64,000 nucleotides of DNA, taken from contig NZ_JAUSXT010000001.1 in NCBI RefSeq assembly GCF_030816235.1, positions 1,612,001-1,676,000 on the forward strand, read 5' to 3'. The notes beneath the pieces are model-generated. The model made no database searches and was not told where the DNA came from. It was given only the letters and a program-made list of their open reading frames with translations. Shown piece by piece: positions 34,210 to 42,017 of the stretch (its first letter is position 1; every line of letters begins with the position of its first letter). The stretch comes from Microbacterium sp. W4I4 (lineage in GTDB: Bacteria > Actinomycetota > Actinomycetes > Actinomycetales > Microbacteriaceae). The position numbers and the translations under genes are program-made.

Positions 34210-35420
34210 CGCAGTGCCCCCGCCTCGATGAGCACGCGGATGCGGTCCTCGTCGAATCCGAACTCGGCGAGCACCTCCTCGTTGTGCTCACCCAGCCGCG
34301 GTCCCACCCGGCGAACCGTGGCTGGTGTGCCGGAGAGGTGGATAGGCGTGCCCAGCATCTTCACCGTGCCAGCGACGGGATGCTCGGCCTCGACGATCAT
34401 GCCGTTCACGGCGGTCTGTTCGTCGTCCAGGGCTTCGGCCATGGTGCGCACCGGAGCATTGAGGATGCCGACGGCCTCGAGCCGCCCGGTCCAGTACTCC
34501 GTGGTGTTTCCGGCGATCTGCTCGGCGAAGATGGCCTGCAGCGCCGCACGGTTGGCGGTCTGCGCGTCGAAGTCCGCGAACTCGGGCCGCAGCGACAGGT
34601 CCTCGCCGACCTCGAGCGCCTCGCTGATCTTGCGAAGCGGCTCAGTCGTGAAGCCGCCCACGATGCACACTGCGGAGTCGACGGTCGGGAAGACGCCGCT
34701 CAGCGGCATCCGCGCCCAGTTGATCTCGCGTCCGCGGTTCATGTGCATGCTCGCCTCCTGCATCTGCATGTGCAGCATGGAGTCGTACATGGCGACCTCG
34801 ACTTTCTGGCCGACCCCGTTCACGTCGCGAGACCGCAGGGCGAGCAGAATGCCCTGGAACAGGTGCATCCCGGTCGTGTAGTCGCACAGCGTGGTCGGGT
34901 AGATCGTCAGCGGGACATCGTCGGCCGAGCGACGCCAGAGCACCCCGGAGTACGCCTGAATGACGACGTCCTGGCCGCCTTCGGACGAGTGCGGCCCGAC
35001 CGGGCCGAAGCCGGTGCCGGATGCCCAGATGATGCGCGGATTGATCGCTTTGAGCTCCTCGTAGCCGAATCCCATCCGCTCCATCACCCCGGCGCGGAAG
35101 TTGCTGACGACCACGTCGGATTCGGCGATGAGAGCGCGAAGCGCCTCGCGGCCCGCCTCCGATTTCGTGTCCATCGCGACACTGCGCTTGTTGCGATTGA
35201 TGGAGAGGAAGATCGGGTTGTCCTGACCGTCGCGGTCGGGCACCGAGTTGCGGGAGATGTCTCCGTACTCGGGACGCTCGACCTTGATCACATCGGCGCC
35301 GAAGTCACCGAGCAGCTGCGTGCAGCTGGGGCCCATGAACACCTGGGTGAAGTCGATGACGCGGATGCCGGCCAGTGGCAGCGCCTGATCCGCGCCGGAC
35401 ATCCGAACCGGGGCGGTCAT
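34206..35420 (-). CDS. Class III CoA-transferase (CaiB/BaiF family), first copy
   Basis: A 404-residue protein: IRVIDFTQVFMGPSCTQLLG, ADVIKVERPEYGD, INRNKRSVAMD, and the segment LCDYTTGMHLFQGI, which carries the catalytic Asp expected to form a CoA-linked anhydride. These enzymes move CoA from a donor such as succinyl-CoA to an organic acid without ATP. A second start (MSGADQALP) seven residues in is possible. The protein shares its full length with the copy at 37248-38426, so the two may form a hetero-oligomer or activate two intermediates. It overlaps the FAD gene by four bases. Confidence 0.92.
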   Translation of the reverse strand: MTAPVRMSGADQALPLAGIRVIDFTQVFMGPSCTQLLGDFGADVIKVERPEYGDISRNSVPDRDGQDNPIFLSINRNKRSVAMDTKSEAGREALRALIAESDVVVSNFRAGVMERMGFGYEELKAINPRIIWASGTGFGPVGPHSSEGGQDVVIQAYSGVLWRRSADDVPLTIYPTTLCDYTTGMHLFQGILLALRSRDVNGVGQKVEVAMYDSMLHMQMQEASMHMNRGREINWARMPLSGVFPTVDSAVCIVGGFTTEPLRKISEALEVGEDLSLRPEFADFDAQTANRAALQAIFAEQIAGNTTEYWTGRLEAVGILNAPVRTMAEALDDEQTAVNGMIVEAEHPVAGTVKMLGTPIHLSGTPATVRRVGPRLGEHNEEVLAEFGFDEDRIRVLIEAGALR

Positions 35421-36805
35421 GCCTCGATCGCCTCCTTCTCGGCAGACGGCAGCTCGGAGAGCTCATCGATGGTCGCGTTCTCCGATGGGACATCACCCGG
35501 GTCGGCGTTGTGCTCGCGCATCAGTCGCTGGACGTCGGTAGCGTCGACGTCTCGGACGAGCACCTTCTGCTGCAGCGACAGGACGCTGGCGAGCGCGACG
35601 GCCTGCCCCATGGCCATGCACGGTGGGATCTCCCGCGAGCTCTTCTGCGCATCAGAGGTCGCGGAGTAGTGCCGGCCGGCGACCAGCAGCTGGTCGACGT
35701 TCGTGGGCACCAGCGACCGGTAGGGGTAGTAGTAGTCGCGACCGCGGGCGACGGAGTCCTGGAAATGTCGACGCTGCACGACATCATCCTTGGTCATCAC
35801 GTACTCTCCCTGCAGAAGGCGGGTCTGGCGCACGCCGATCTGCGGCGCCGTGTCGACCACGAAGGCGTTCTCGAAGCCGGGCATGCTCTCCCGGACGTAG
35901 TCGACGACGGCGGCGATGCGCTCGCGCGCCGAGTAGTCCGCCTCGGTCAGCGACGCGGGGTCCGTGCCGTCGAAGCCGCTCATGTGTGGGGCATTGCACC
36001 AGATGATGCCGTCCAGCGGCGTCTTCAGCCACCAGTGCTCCCACGCGCCGCCCAGGATGCGCTTGGCCTGACGGTTCAGCGCGCGAGCGGCCTTGGGGTC
36101 GGCCTGCTCGAATTCCTCCGCGCGCTGAGTGTCGATCCCACCGAGGCGGAAGACCAGAGTGGTGATGTAACTGCCCTGGATGTAGTCGGCACCGGCGCGC
36201 GAGGCGACGTCGATGTCGCCGGTGGTGTCGATCACGACATCCGCCAGGTGAGCCTGCGGGCCGGACTTCGTCTCAGTGATGACGCCCTTGATGACGCCGT
36301 CGTCGACGATGGGACGGGCGAACCAGGAGTGCAGGAACAGCCGGACGCCGGACTCGCGCACCAGGTCGTTGGAGACGCGCTTCCAACCGTCGGGGTCGAA
36401 CGCCGCGGCGTACACGATCGGCTTCGGGTGGGCCTTGCTGTGGAAGTCGTAGGTTCCGTAGCGGTTCCACTTGTTCCACAGCTCTTCGGATGCGCGGCGG
36501 TCCTCCTTCGGGGGGACCACCGCGAGACCGAGCTTCTGCAGGCGCTCGACGTACTCGGAGACAATGCCGGTGACGGTGATCTCCTGGCCATTGATCATGT
36601 CATCGAGGACCAGCACCATGCCACCGGAGGCCAGACCGCCGAGAGAGGAGTACCGCTCGATGAGGGTGACGGAGGCGCCTGTTCGAGCGGCGGTGACCGC
36701 CGCTGCCGTTCCTGCCGGCCCTCCGCCGACGACGAGGACATCCGAGCGCGAGGCGACCGGCGCCTGCAATTCATCGGAGCTGACTGCGAGTGCACTGGTG
36801 TTCAC
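35417..36805 (-). CDS. FAD-dependent oxidoreductase (FAD_oxidored family)
   Basis: A 462-residue flavoprotein. The dinucleotide-binding start is SDVLVVGGGPAGTAAAVTAA, followed by LIERYSSLGGLASGGMV. Internal motifs VVIDTTGDIDVASRAGADYI and the C-terminal IGVRQTRLLQGEY and AGRHYSATSDAQ fit the FAD_oxidored family, often annotated by this name only. A GTG start at 36805 has GGGGAGAACC before it. Its own promoter lies just upstream. The protein probably dehydrogenates an intermediate of the island, possibly passing electrons to the ferredoxin encoded next to it; that partnership is inference. Confidence 0.88.
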   Translation of the reverse strand: MNTSALAVSSDELQAPVASRSDVLVVGGGPAGTAAAVTAARTGASVTLIERYSSLGGLASGGMVLVLDDMINGQEITVTGIVSEYVERLQKLGLAVVPPKEDRRASEELWNKWNRYGTYDFHSKAHPKPIVYAAAFDPDGWKRVSNDLVRESGVRLFLHSWFARPIVDDGVIKGVITETKSGPQAHLADVVIDTTGDIDVASRAGADYIQGSYITTLVFRLGGIDTQRAEEFEQADPKAARALNRQAKRILGGAWEHWWLKTPLDGIIWCNAPHMSGFDGTDPASLTEADYSARERIAAVVDYVRESMPGFENAFVVDTAPQIGVRQTRLLQGEYVMTKDDVVQRRHFQDSVARGRDYYYPYRSLVPTNVDQLLVAGRHYSATSDAQKSSREIPPCMAMGQAVALASVLSLQQKVLVRDVDATDVQRLMREHNADPGDVPSENATIDELSELPSAEKEAIEA

Positions 36806-36850
36806 TGGTTCTCCCCTTCTTCTCTGACTGGGAACAGATCGTTGATGTTT

Positions 36851-36878
36851 AGCATATTAAACTTTTTAACTATGTCAA
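36851..36878 (-). promoter_or_regulatory. Promoter of the FAD-oxidoreductase segment, with regulator motif
   Basis: Minus strand TTGACA (36878-36873) and TATGCT (36856-36851) are 16 bases apart. The spacer TAGTTAAAAAGTTTAA (plus-strand 36857-36872) matches 12 of 15 positions of the spacer motif in the XRE-cupin regulator promoter. The dyad CATA...TATG (36853-36874) frames it. The -35 box overlaps the ferredoxin stop codon. Confidence 0.7.
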
Positions 36879-37204
36879 GCTTTTGGCGCTGAGCTGAGCC
36901 AGGGCAGCGCGGTCACGTGCGGGTGGTCCTCGATGCGGCCATGGCGATCCGCGCCGCCGGGTGCTCCGACAGAGGCGAACGCCTCCTCTGCGATGCCGAT
37001 GAACCGCTCGTCTTCCTCCTCCACGTCCTCGCTGAAGGTGATCGCCTCCACCGGGCACACCGACTCGCAGGCACCGCAGTCGATGCACTCCGACGGGTGG
37101 ATGTAGAGCGTGCGCGCTCCCTCGTAGATGCAGTCCACCGGACACACCTCCACGCAGCCGAGGTCCTTGACATCGACACAGGCCTGACCGATCACGTATG
37201 TCAT
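36875..37204 (-). CDS. Ferredoxin (7Fe, FdxA-like)
   Basis: A 109-residue ferredoxin beginning MTYVIGQACVDVKDLGCVEV, with the cysteine patterns CVEVCPVDCI and CIDCGACESVCPVEAI. The arrangement indicates one [3Fe-4S] and one [4Fe-4S] cluster, as in the mycobacterial and streptomycete FdxA type. It is a cytoplasmic one-electron carrier. It sits between the second CoA-transferase and FAD-oxidoreductase genes, so it may take electrons from the flavoprotein. The C-terminal 25 residues are less conserved, which is usual. No clear ribosome site lies close to the ATG. Confidence 0.9.
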   Translation of the reverse strand: MTYVIGQACVDVKDLGCVEVCPVDCIYEGARTLYIHPSECIDCGACESVCPVEAITFSEDVEEEDERFIGIAEEAFASVGAPGGADRHGRIEDHPHVTALPWLSSAPKA

Positions 37205-37247
37205 GACGACACCGCTCCTCTTCTCCGTGCTGCCGTTCCCGGCAGCG

Positions 37248-38426
37248 TCACTGCACGATTCCGTCGGCGATCAGCCGACGGATCTGCTCGTCGGAATACC
37301 CGGATTCCGACAGCACCTGTTCGGAGTGCTGCCCCAGTCGCGGGGGGACGACACGCACCTCCGGCACCGAGTTCGACATCCGGATGGGGGATGCGATCGT
37401 ACGGATGATGCGCCCGTCGGCGTCCGGGAACTCCAACAGCATCCGATTCACCTCGGTCTGCTCGCTCGCCAGAGCCTCGGCGAGGGTGAGCACGGGTCCG
37501 CAGAGCACGTCCTGCTCCTCGAGCGCCGTGAGCCAATAGGCGGTCGTCCGCTCGCCCAGTCGGGCGGCGATGATCCTGCGCAGCTCGGCGCGGTTCTCCC
37601 GCTGCTCCTCGAGATCCGCGAAGCGCGGGTCGGCCGAGAGATCCGGCAGCTCCAGCGCTGCGCAGATCCTCTGCAGCGGGTTCTCCTTGAACGCCCCGAT
37701 GATCACCAGCTCGGAGTCGGTGGTGGCGAAGCATCCGGTCAGGGGCATCATCGCCCAGTTCAGCTCGACGTCGTACATGAGCCGAGCCGTCGCCTCCTGC
37801 GCCTGGATGGCCAGCATCGAGTTGTACAGGCTGACCTCGACCTTCTGCCCTTCCCCAGTGCGCTCGCGGTGCAGCAGCGCCAGCAGAATCCCCTGCACGA
37901 GGTGCTGGCCCGCCGTGTAGTCGGCGATCGCGGTGGCGTACACCGCTACCGGGGCATCAGGATCGGGCGTGCGCTTCATGACCCCGGAGTACGCCTGCCC
38001 GAGCACGTCCTGGCCGCCCTTGTGGGCGTAAGGGCCGGATGGACCGAAGCCGGAGCCCGCAGCCCAGATGATGCGCGGGTTGATCCTGCGCGCGTCCTCG
38101 TAGCCGAGGCCGAGACGCTCCATGACACCGGGGCGGAAGTTGCTCACCACCACGTCGGCGCGGGCGATGAGGGACTCGGCGACCTCTCGTCCGGCATCCG
38201 TGCCCAGATCCAGCGCGACGCCGCGCTTGTTGCGGTTCAGGGCGAGGAAGACGGGGTTGTCCATGCCCTGATGCGCGAGCACTCCGCGGCGGGACAGGTC
38301 TCCCATGCCGGGTCGCTCGATCTTGATCACCTCGGCCCCGTAGTCGCCGAGGGTCTGGGTCGCGATCGGCCCCATCATCACCTGGGTGAAGTCCAGCACG
38401 ACCGTGCCTGCAAGCGGCTGCATCAT
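37248..38426 (-). CDS. Class III CoA-transferase (CaiB/BaiF family), second copy
   Basis: A 392-residue paralogue of the protein at 34206-35420. Seen: VVLDFTQVMMGPIATQTLGD, EVIKIERPGMGDLSR, LNRNKRGVALD and IADYTAGQHLVQGI, which includes the catalytic Asp. The start ATG at 38426 has a near-perfect GGAAGGAGG five bases upstream. It is separated from the ABC permease gene by 60 bases and precedes the ferredoxin. Two full-length paralogues inside one operon suggest either a heteromeric enzyme or two separate CoA-transfer steps. Confidence 0.92.
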   Translation of the reverse strand: MMQPLAGTVVLDFTQVMMGPIATQTLGDYGAEVIKIERPGMGDLSRRGVLAHQGMDNPVFLALNRNKRGVALDLGTDAGREVAESLIARADVVVSNFRPGVMERLGLGYEDARRINPRIIWAAGSGFGPSGPYAHKGGQDVLGQAYSGVMKRTPDPDAPVAVYATAIADYTAGQHLVQGILLALLHRERTGEGQKVEVSLYNSMLAIQAQEATARLMYDVELNWAMMPLTGCFATTDSELVIIGAFKENPLQRICAALELPDLSADPRFADLEEQRENRAELRRIIAARLGERTTAYWLTALEEQDVLCGPVLTLAEALASEQTEVNRMLLEFPDADGRIIRTIASPIRMSNSVPEVRVVPPRLGQHSEQVLSESGYSDEQIRRLIADGIVQ

Positions 38427-38486
38427 CGCGGCCTCCTTCCGAGGGGGCGGCGCGGTCGCCATGGTCGGCGACCGCGCCGCGTCGCC

Positions 38487-39308
38487 TCACATCTTCGACT
38501 CGGCGGTCCAGGTCACGATCAGACGCTCCAGCACCGAGACGACGGTGAAGAACACCACGGCGACCAGCGAAGCCATGATCATCACCGCGTACAGGAACGG
38601 AGTGTCGAAGTTGTACGTGGCCTGGATGATCAGGTAGCCGAGGCCCTCCTGAGCACCGATCCACTCTGCGACGATCGCACCGATGACGGATGTCGTGGCA
38701 GTGATGCGCAGCGAGGAGAACAGGAACGGCACCGAGGCGAACACGCGCAGCTTCCAGAAGGTCTCGCTGCGGGATGCCGAGAGCAGGCGGAACAGCTCCA
38801 GGTGCTCACGGTCGACGGCCTTCAGCCCCTTGACCATGTTCACCAGCGTGGGGAAGAACGAGATCAGGGCGGCGATGACCACCTTCGGCGCGTAGCCCGT
38901 GCCGAGCATCAGCACCAGCACGGGGGCGATGGCGACGATCGGGATGGTCTGGACGAACACCGCGACCGGCATCAGCGCCTCTTCGGCAGCGCGCCAGTGC
39001 ACGAACAGCACGGCGAGCAGCACGGCGATGCCGTTGCCGACGAGGAAGCCGAGGAGCGCCTCGAACGCCGTCGGCCACATGTTCTTCGTCAGTGACGGGA
39101 ACTTGTCGACGAAGGCCGCGGCGACCTCTACCGGCGTCGGGATGATGTAGTACGGGATCTGGAAGATCATGCAGATGAGCTGCCAGAGGACGAGAAGGAC
39201 GACGACGGCGAGGATGGGGGCTCCCATCCGGCGCAGTGCGGACTTCTTCGGCTTCGACTTCGACTTCTGCGCGGATGCGACGGCGAGCGCCTCGGTGGTG
39301 GTGGACAT
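38487..39308 (-). CDS. NitT/TauT-type ABC transporter permease
   Basis: A 273-residue inner-membrane permease of the SsuC/TauC family. About six membrane segments are visible, from ILAVVVLLVLWQLICMIF, and the EAA-like coupling loop lies near LLSASRSETFWKLRVFASVP. The start ATG at 39308 is preferred because GGAAGGGG lies seven bases before it; a GTG two codons upstream is too close to that site. It follows the ATPase stop by two bases. The family imports sulfonates, taurine, nitrate, aromatics or similar acids; this importer's substrate is unknown but is presumably the starting compound of the island. Confidence 0.9.
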   Translation of the reverse strand: MSTTTEALAVASAQKSKSKPKKSALRRMGAPILAVVVLLVLWQLICMIFQIPYYIIPTPVEVAAAFVDKFPSLTKNMWPTAFEALLGFLVGNGIAVLLAVLFVHWRAAEEALMPVAVFVQTIPIVAIAPVLVLMLGTGYAPKVVIAALISFFPTLVNMVKGLKAVDREHLELFRLLSASRSETFWKLRVFASVPFLFSSLRITATTSVIGAIVAEWIGAQEGLGYLIIQATYNFDTPFLYAVMIMASLVAVVFFTVVSVLERLIVTWTAESKM

Positions 39309-39310
39309 GT

Positions 39311-40093
39311 TCACGCCCCTTCCAGTGCGCGGCGCAGCAGCGCCTCGTATTCGGCGAACTGCGACAGCGACCGCACGGCGCGCGATCGGTCCCCTGGCAG
39401 ATCGATGTCGTGCACCTCGCTGATCCGGCCCGGCTGGGCCGACATCACGACGACCCTCTGCGAGAGGAACACTGCCTCGGCGATGCTGTGGGTCACGAAC
39501 ACGATCGTCGTTCCGGTGAGCTGCCAGATGTTGAGCAGCTCCTCGTTGAGGCGGTCGCGAGTGATCTCGTCGAGCGCGCCGAAGGGTTCGTCCATGAGCA
39601 GCACCTTGGGCTTGGTGATCAGCGCCCGGGCGATCGACACTCTCTGCCGCTGGCCACCGGAGAGCTGAGACGGCAGCGCTTCGGCGCGTCCGTCCAGTCC
39701 CACCAGAGCGAGCAGCTCCTCCGCACGGCTGCGATCCTCAGCGGTCGCCTTGCCCGGGCCGATCTCCAGCGGCAGCATCACGTTGTCGACCGCGTTGCGC
39801 CAGGGCAGCAGCGCGGCATCCTGGAACACGAAGCCGAGCCGCCGGCCCTCGCGGGCGACCTGCGGCGACTCGCCGAGCACGGTGACCGTCCCCGACGTCG
39901 GTGCCAGCAGGTCGGAGATGATGCGCAGCAGCGTCGACTTGCCGCAGCCGGAAGGGCCGAGGAGCGAGGTGAAGCTGCCTGCCTCGAGCTGCACCGAAAC
40001 GCCCTCGAGCGCGGTGACCGAGCCGCCGGCTGTGTCGAAGGTGATCCCGACGCCGTCTACGAGAATGGGATCCATCGTCGTCACGTCAGCCAT
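39311..40093 (-). CDS. NitT/TauT-type ABC transporter ATP-binding protein
   Basis: A 260-residue ABC ATPase of the SsuB/TauB family: Walker A GPSGCGKSTLLRII, Q-loop FVFQDAALLPWRNAVDNV, signature LSGGQRQRVSIARAL, Walker B VLLMDEPFGALD and the His in VFVTHSIAEAVFL. The PWRNAVDNV stretch after the Q-loop is typical of this subfamily. The gene lies between the binding protein (three bases) and permease (two bases) genes, in transcription order binding protein, ATPase, permease. Confidence 0.93.
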   Translation of the reverse strand: MADVTTMDPILVDGVGITFDTAGGSVTALEGVSVQLEAGSFTSLLGPSGCGKSTLLRIISDLLAPTSGTVTVLGESPQVAREGRRLGFVFQDAALLPWRNAVDNVMLPLEIGPGKATAEDRSRAEELLALVGLDGRAEALPSQLSGGQRQRVSIARALITKPKVLLMDEPFGALDEITRDRLNEELLNIWQLTGTTIVFVTHSIAEAVFLSQRVVVMSAQPGRISEVHDIDLPGDRSRAVRSLSQFAEYEALLRRALEGA

Positions 40094-40096
40094 GGC

Positions 40097-41167
40097 TCAG
40101 CCGACCTTCGGGCGGACGTCGGCGGTCGCATCGAGGATCTGCCAGGTCGCGATGTCCTCGACCTTCGGCGCGGCGGAGTTGAACTGGCCGAGCTGATCCC
40201 AGAGGTCGATCTGCGTCTGCCAGACCTCCTTCTTCATCGTGCCCCAGCCCTCGGTCTTGGTGTCGGCGTTGAAGATGTAGTCCATCAGAGCACCGCCGTC
40301 GTCCTTGATGTCCTCGAGCTTGAGCTCGGGCGACATCTCCACCATCGCCTTCGCCGCCTCGTCGATGTTGTCGCGCACGTAGGCCCATCCCTTGGCGGTT
40401 GCGTTCATGTAGTGCTCGACGCTCTCGGGGTTCTTCTCTAGCACCTCATCGGTCGTGTAGTAGATGTACGCGTAGAGCGGCACACCGAACTTCGCCAACG
40501 GCATGGCCACGAAGTCCTCGCCGATCTCGCGACGCTGCGACTTGGAGTTCAGCCAGGTTCCGAAGACATCGACCTGTCCGGTCAGCAGGGGTGCGATGGT
40601 GTCACCGGTGGCGACGAACTCCACCTTCTTCTCGTCGACGCCGTTCGCGGCGAGGAAGGCCTTGAACAGGATCTCGCTGGTGGCGGGGCCGCCCACCTTC
40701 TTCCCGATGAGCTCTTCGGGGCTCTCGATGGGATGGTCGGTCTTGGAGATCCACGCGTACGGGTGCTCCTGGACGCCGACACCGAACGCTTTGACGGGAA
40801 TGCCCTGCGAGCGCGCCAGCATCAGCGATGGGCTGGATGAGATCTGGCCGATCTGGGACTCGCCTGCGGCGACGAGGGCGATTCCGTCGATGCTCGGTCC
40901 GCCGGACTTGATCTTGAACTGCAAGCCGAGGTCGTCGTAGTAGCCCTTCTGGAGTGCGATCGCCTCACCCATCTGCCCGGAGTTGAGCAGCCAGCCCAAC
41001 TGCATGTTGAGCGCATCGCCTCCCCCGCCGCCCGGCTTGGAGGGCCCACCACCAGGTGATGAGCATGCGGTGAGAAGTGCGTTGCCGAGCAGCAGGCTGC
41101 CGACCGCCACCCCCGTGCCCTTGAGCAGGTTGCGGCGCGAGAGGTCAGTGAACATCGGGTTGGACAT
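40097..41167 (-). CDS. NMT1/SsuA-like ABC substrate-binding lipoprotein (Tat-type signal)
   Basis: A 356-residue periplasmic-type binding protein. The signal peptide has a twin-arginine motif (DLSRRNLLKG at about residue 9) and a lipobox ending LLTAC with Cys35 as the predicted lipid site, then a Ser/Gly/Pro linker. The mature domain has the NMT1/THI5-like blocks GESQIGQISSSPSLMLARSQ and TDHPIESPEELIGKKVGGP. The Tat signal suggests folding, perhaps with a cofactor, before export. A GAGGAGA ribosome site precedes the ATG. It is the first gene of the transport block. Confidence 0.9.
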   Translation of the reverse strand: MSNPMFTDLSRRNLLKGTGVAVGSLLLGNALLTACSSPGGGPSKPGGGGGDALNMQLGWLLNSGQMGEAIALQKGYYDDLGLQFKIKSGGPSIDGIALVAAGESQIGQISSSPSLMLARSQGIPVKAFGVGVQEHPYAWISKTDHPIESPEELIGKKVGGPATSEILFKAFLAANGVDEKKVEFVATGDTIAPLLTGQVDVFGTWLNSKSQRREIGEDFVAMPLAKFGVPLYAYIYYTTDEVLEKNPESVEHYMNATAKGWAYVRDNIDEAAKAMVEMSPELKLEDIKDDGGALMDYIFNADTKTEGWGTMKKEVWQTQIDLWDQLGQFNSAAPKVEDIATWQILDATADVRPKVG

Positions 41168-41243
41168 GCGATTCTCCTCATTGAGATTCGGACGCGCGAC
41201 GAACGCATCCGCCCTTTGGGGTCGGGAACAGCACGATCATCCG

Positions 41244-41262
41244 GGCATGCCGAAGGCATGCC
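41244..41262. terminator. Compact hairpin between regulator and importer genes
   Basis: Palindromic arms GGCATGCC and GGCATGCC flank the trinucleotide GAA, so an 8-base stem with a UUC/GAA loop forms on either strand. It lies 66 bases after the regulator stop and could end or attenuate the regulator transcript before the importer genes. Confidence 0.5.
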
Positions 41263-41327
41263 TGGTGGAGGCGTGCTGCAGGTCTGTGCGACTCACCGCC
41301 CGTCGGGCGAGAGCGTTGTCTGGACTG

Positions 41328-41939
41328 CTACCAGGTGGGGGGCGTGATGACCGAGATCGAAGCGCACGGCTCGTCGGAGCTGTTTCCGAACCAGTGCGGT
41401 ATAGATGAGTTGTACGTGATCGAGTCGCCTGCTTCGAGGGCGTAGCGTTCCCCGTTGAGGTACACGTCCTTTTTGCCGGAGATCACGATCACGAACTCCT
41501 CGCCACCGTGCTTGAACGGGGTGCTCTCGGTCGTCGAACCGGGCGGGGTGACCACCCAGATCGCTTCGAGACTTCCCGACAGGTTCGGCGTCAGCAGTTC
41601 GAAGACGGTGTCATCGCTGGCCGACTCGGGCGCCCGCCCCTTGAGGTCGCGGCGGGCGTTCTTGCGGACAACGGGCGAGTGGCTGTCCTCCTCGTCGGGG
41701 AAAAGCTTCCCGACGGGGACGTTCAGTCCGTGCGCCAACTGCACGAGTGTGGAGAACGAGGGGTTCGCGAGACCCCTCTCGATCTGACTGACGATCGCGG
41801 TGCTCAGGCTTGTGGCCCGAGCCAGGTCCGCGAGAGTGAGGCCCTTCGCCTTGCGCATTTCGCGCACTCGGGTTCCGATGGTCTCCAGGATCACGCTCAC
41901 GCCCAACTCAGCGGGAGCTTCAGTGCTAACGTCGACCAT
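41328..41939 (-). CDS. XRE-family regulator with C-terminal cupin domain
   Basis: A 203-residue regulator. The N-terminal helix-turn-helix (about residues 20-75) contains TLADLARATSLSTAIVSQIE and the family signature RGLANPSFSTLVQLAHGL. A C-terminal cupin barrel (about 125-200) shows FKHGGEEFVIVISGKKDVYL and EAGDSITYNSSIPHWFGN. Such XRE-cupin proteins sense a small molecule in the cupin. The ATG at 41939 has GGAGGA before it. Its own promoter carries the motif that also occupies the FAD-gene promoter, so it is very likely the operon's regulator and is autoregulated. Confidence 0.9.
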   Translation of the reverse strand: MVDVSTEAPAELGVSVILETIGTRVREMRKAKGLTLADLARATSLSTAIVSQIERGLANPSFSTLVQLAHGLNVPVGKLFPDEEDSHSPVVRKNARRDLKGRAPESASDDTVFELLTPNLSGSLEAIWVVTPPGSTTESTPFKHGGEEFVIVISGKKDVYLNGERYALEAGDSITYNSSIPHWFGNSSDEPCASISVITPPTW

Positions 41940-41974
41940 GAATCCGATCCTCCGTGGAACGATGGGGTGAATTC

Positions 41975-42002
41975 AGTATAGTTAAGAAATTCACTGAGTC
42001 AA
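41975..42002 (-). promoter_or_regulatory. Autoregulated promoter of the XRE-cupin gene
   Basis: Minus-strand TTGACT (42002-41997) and TATACT (41980-41975) are 16 bases apart. The plus-strand motif TAGTTAAGAAATTCA (41979-41993) fills the spacer and matches the FAD-gene spacer. Inverted arms GTGAATT (41967-41973) and AATTCAC (41988-41994) flank the -10 region. Confidence 0.72.
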
Positions 42003-42017
42003 CAGTTCTGCCAGAGA

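Noticed and set aside
36875-37204. Ferredoxin as a separate unrelated gene
   Set aside because: It is in line with and between the second CoA-transferase and the FAD gene, so I keep it in the island even though the FAD gene has its own promoter.
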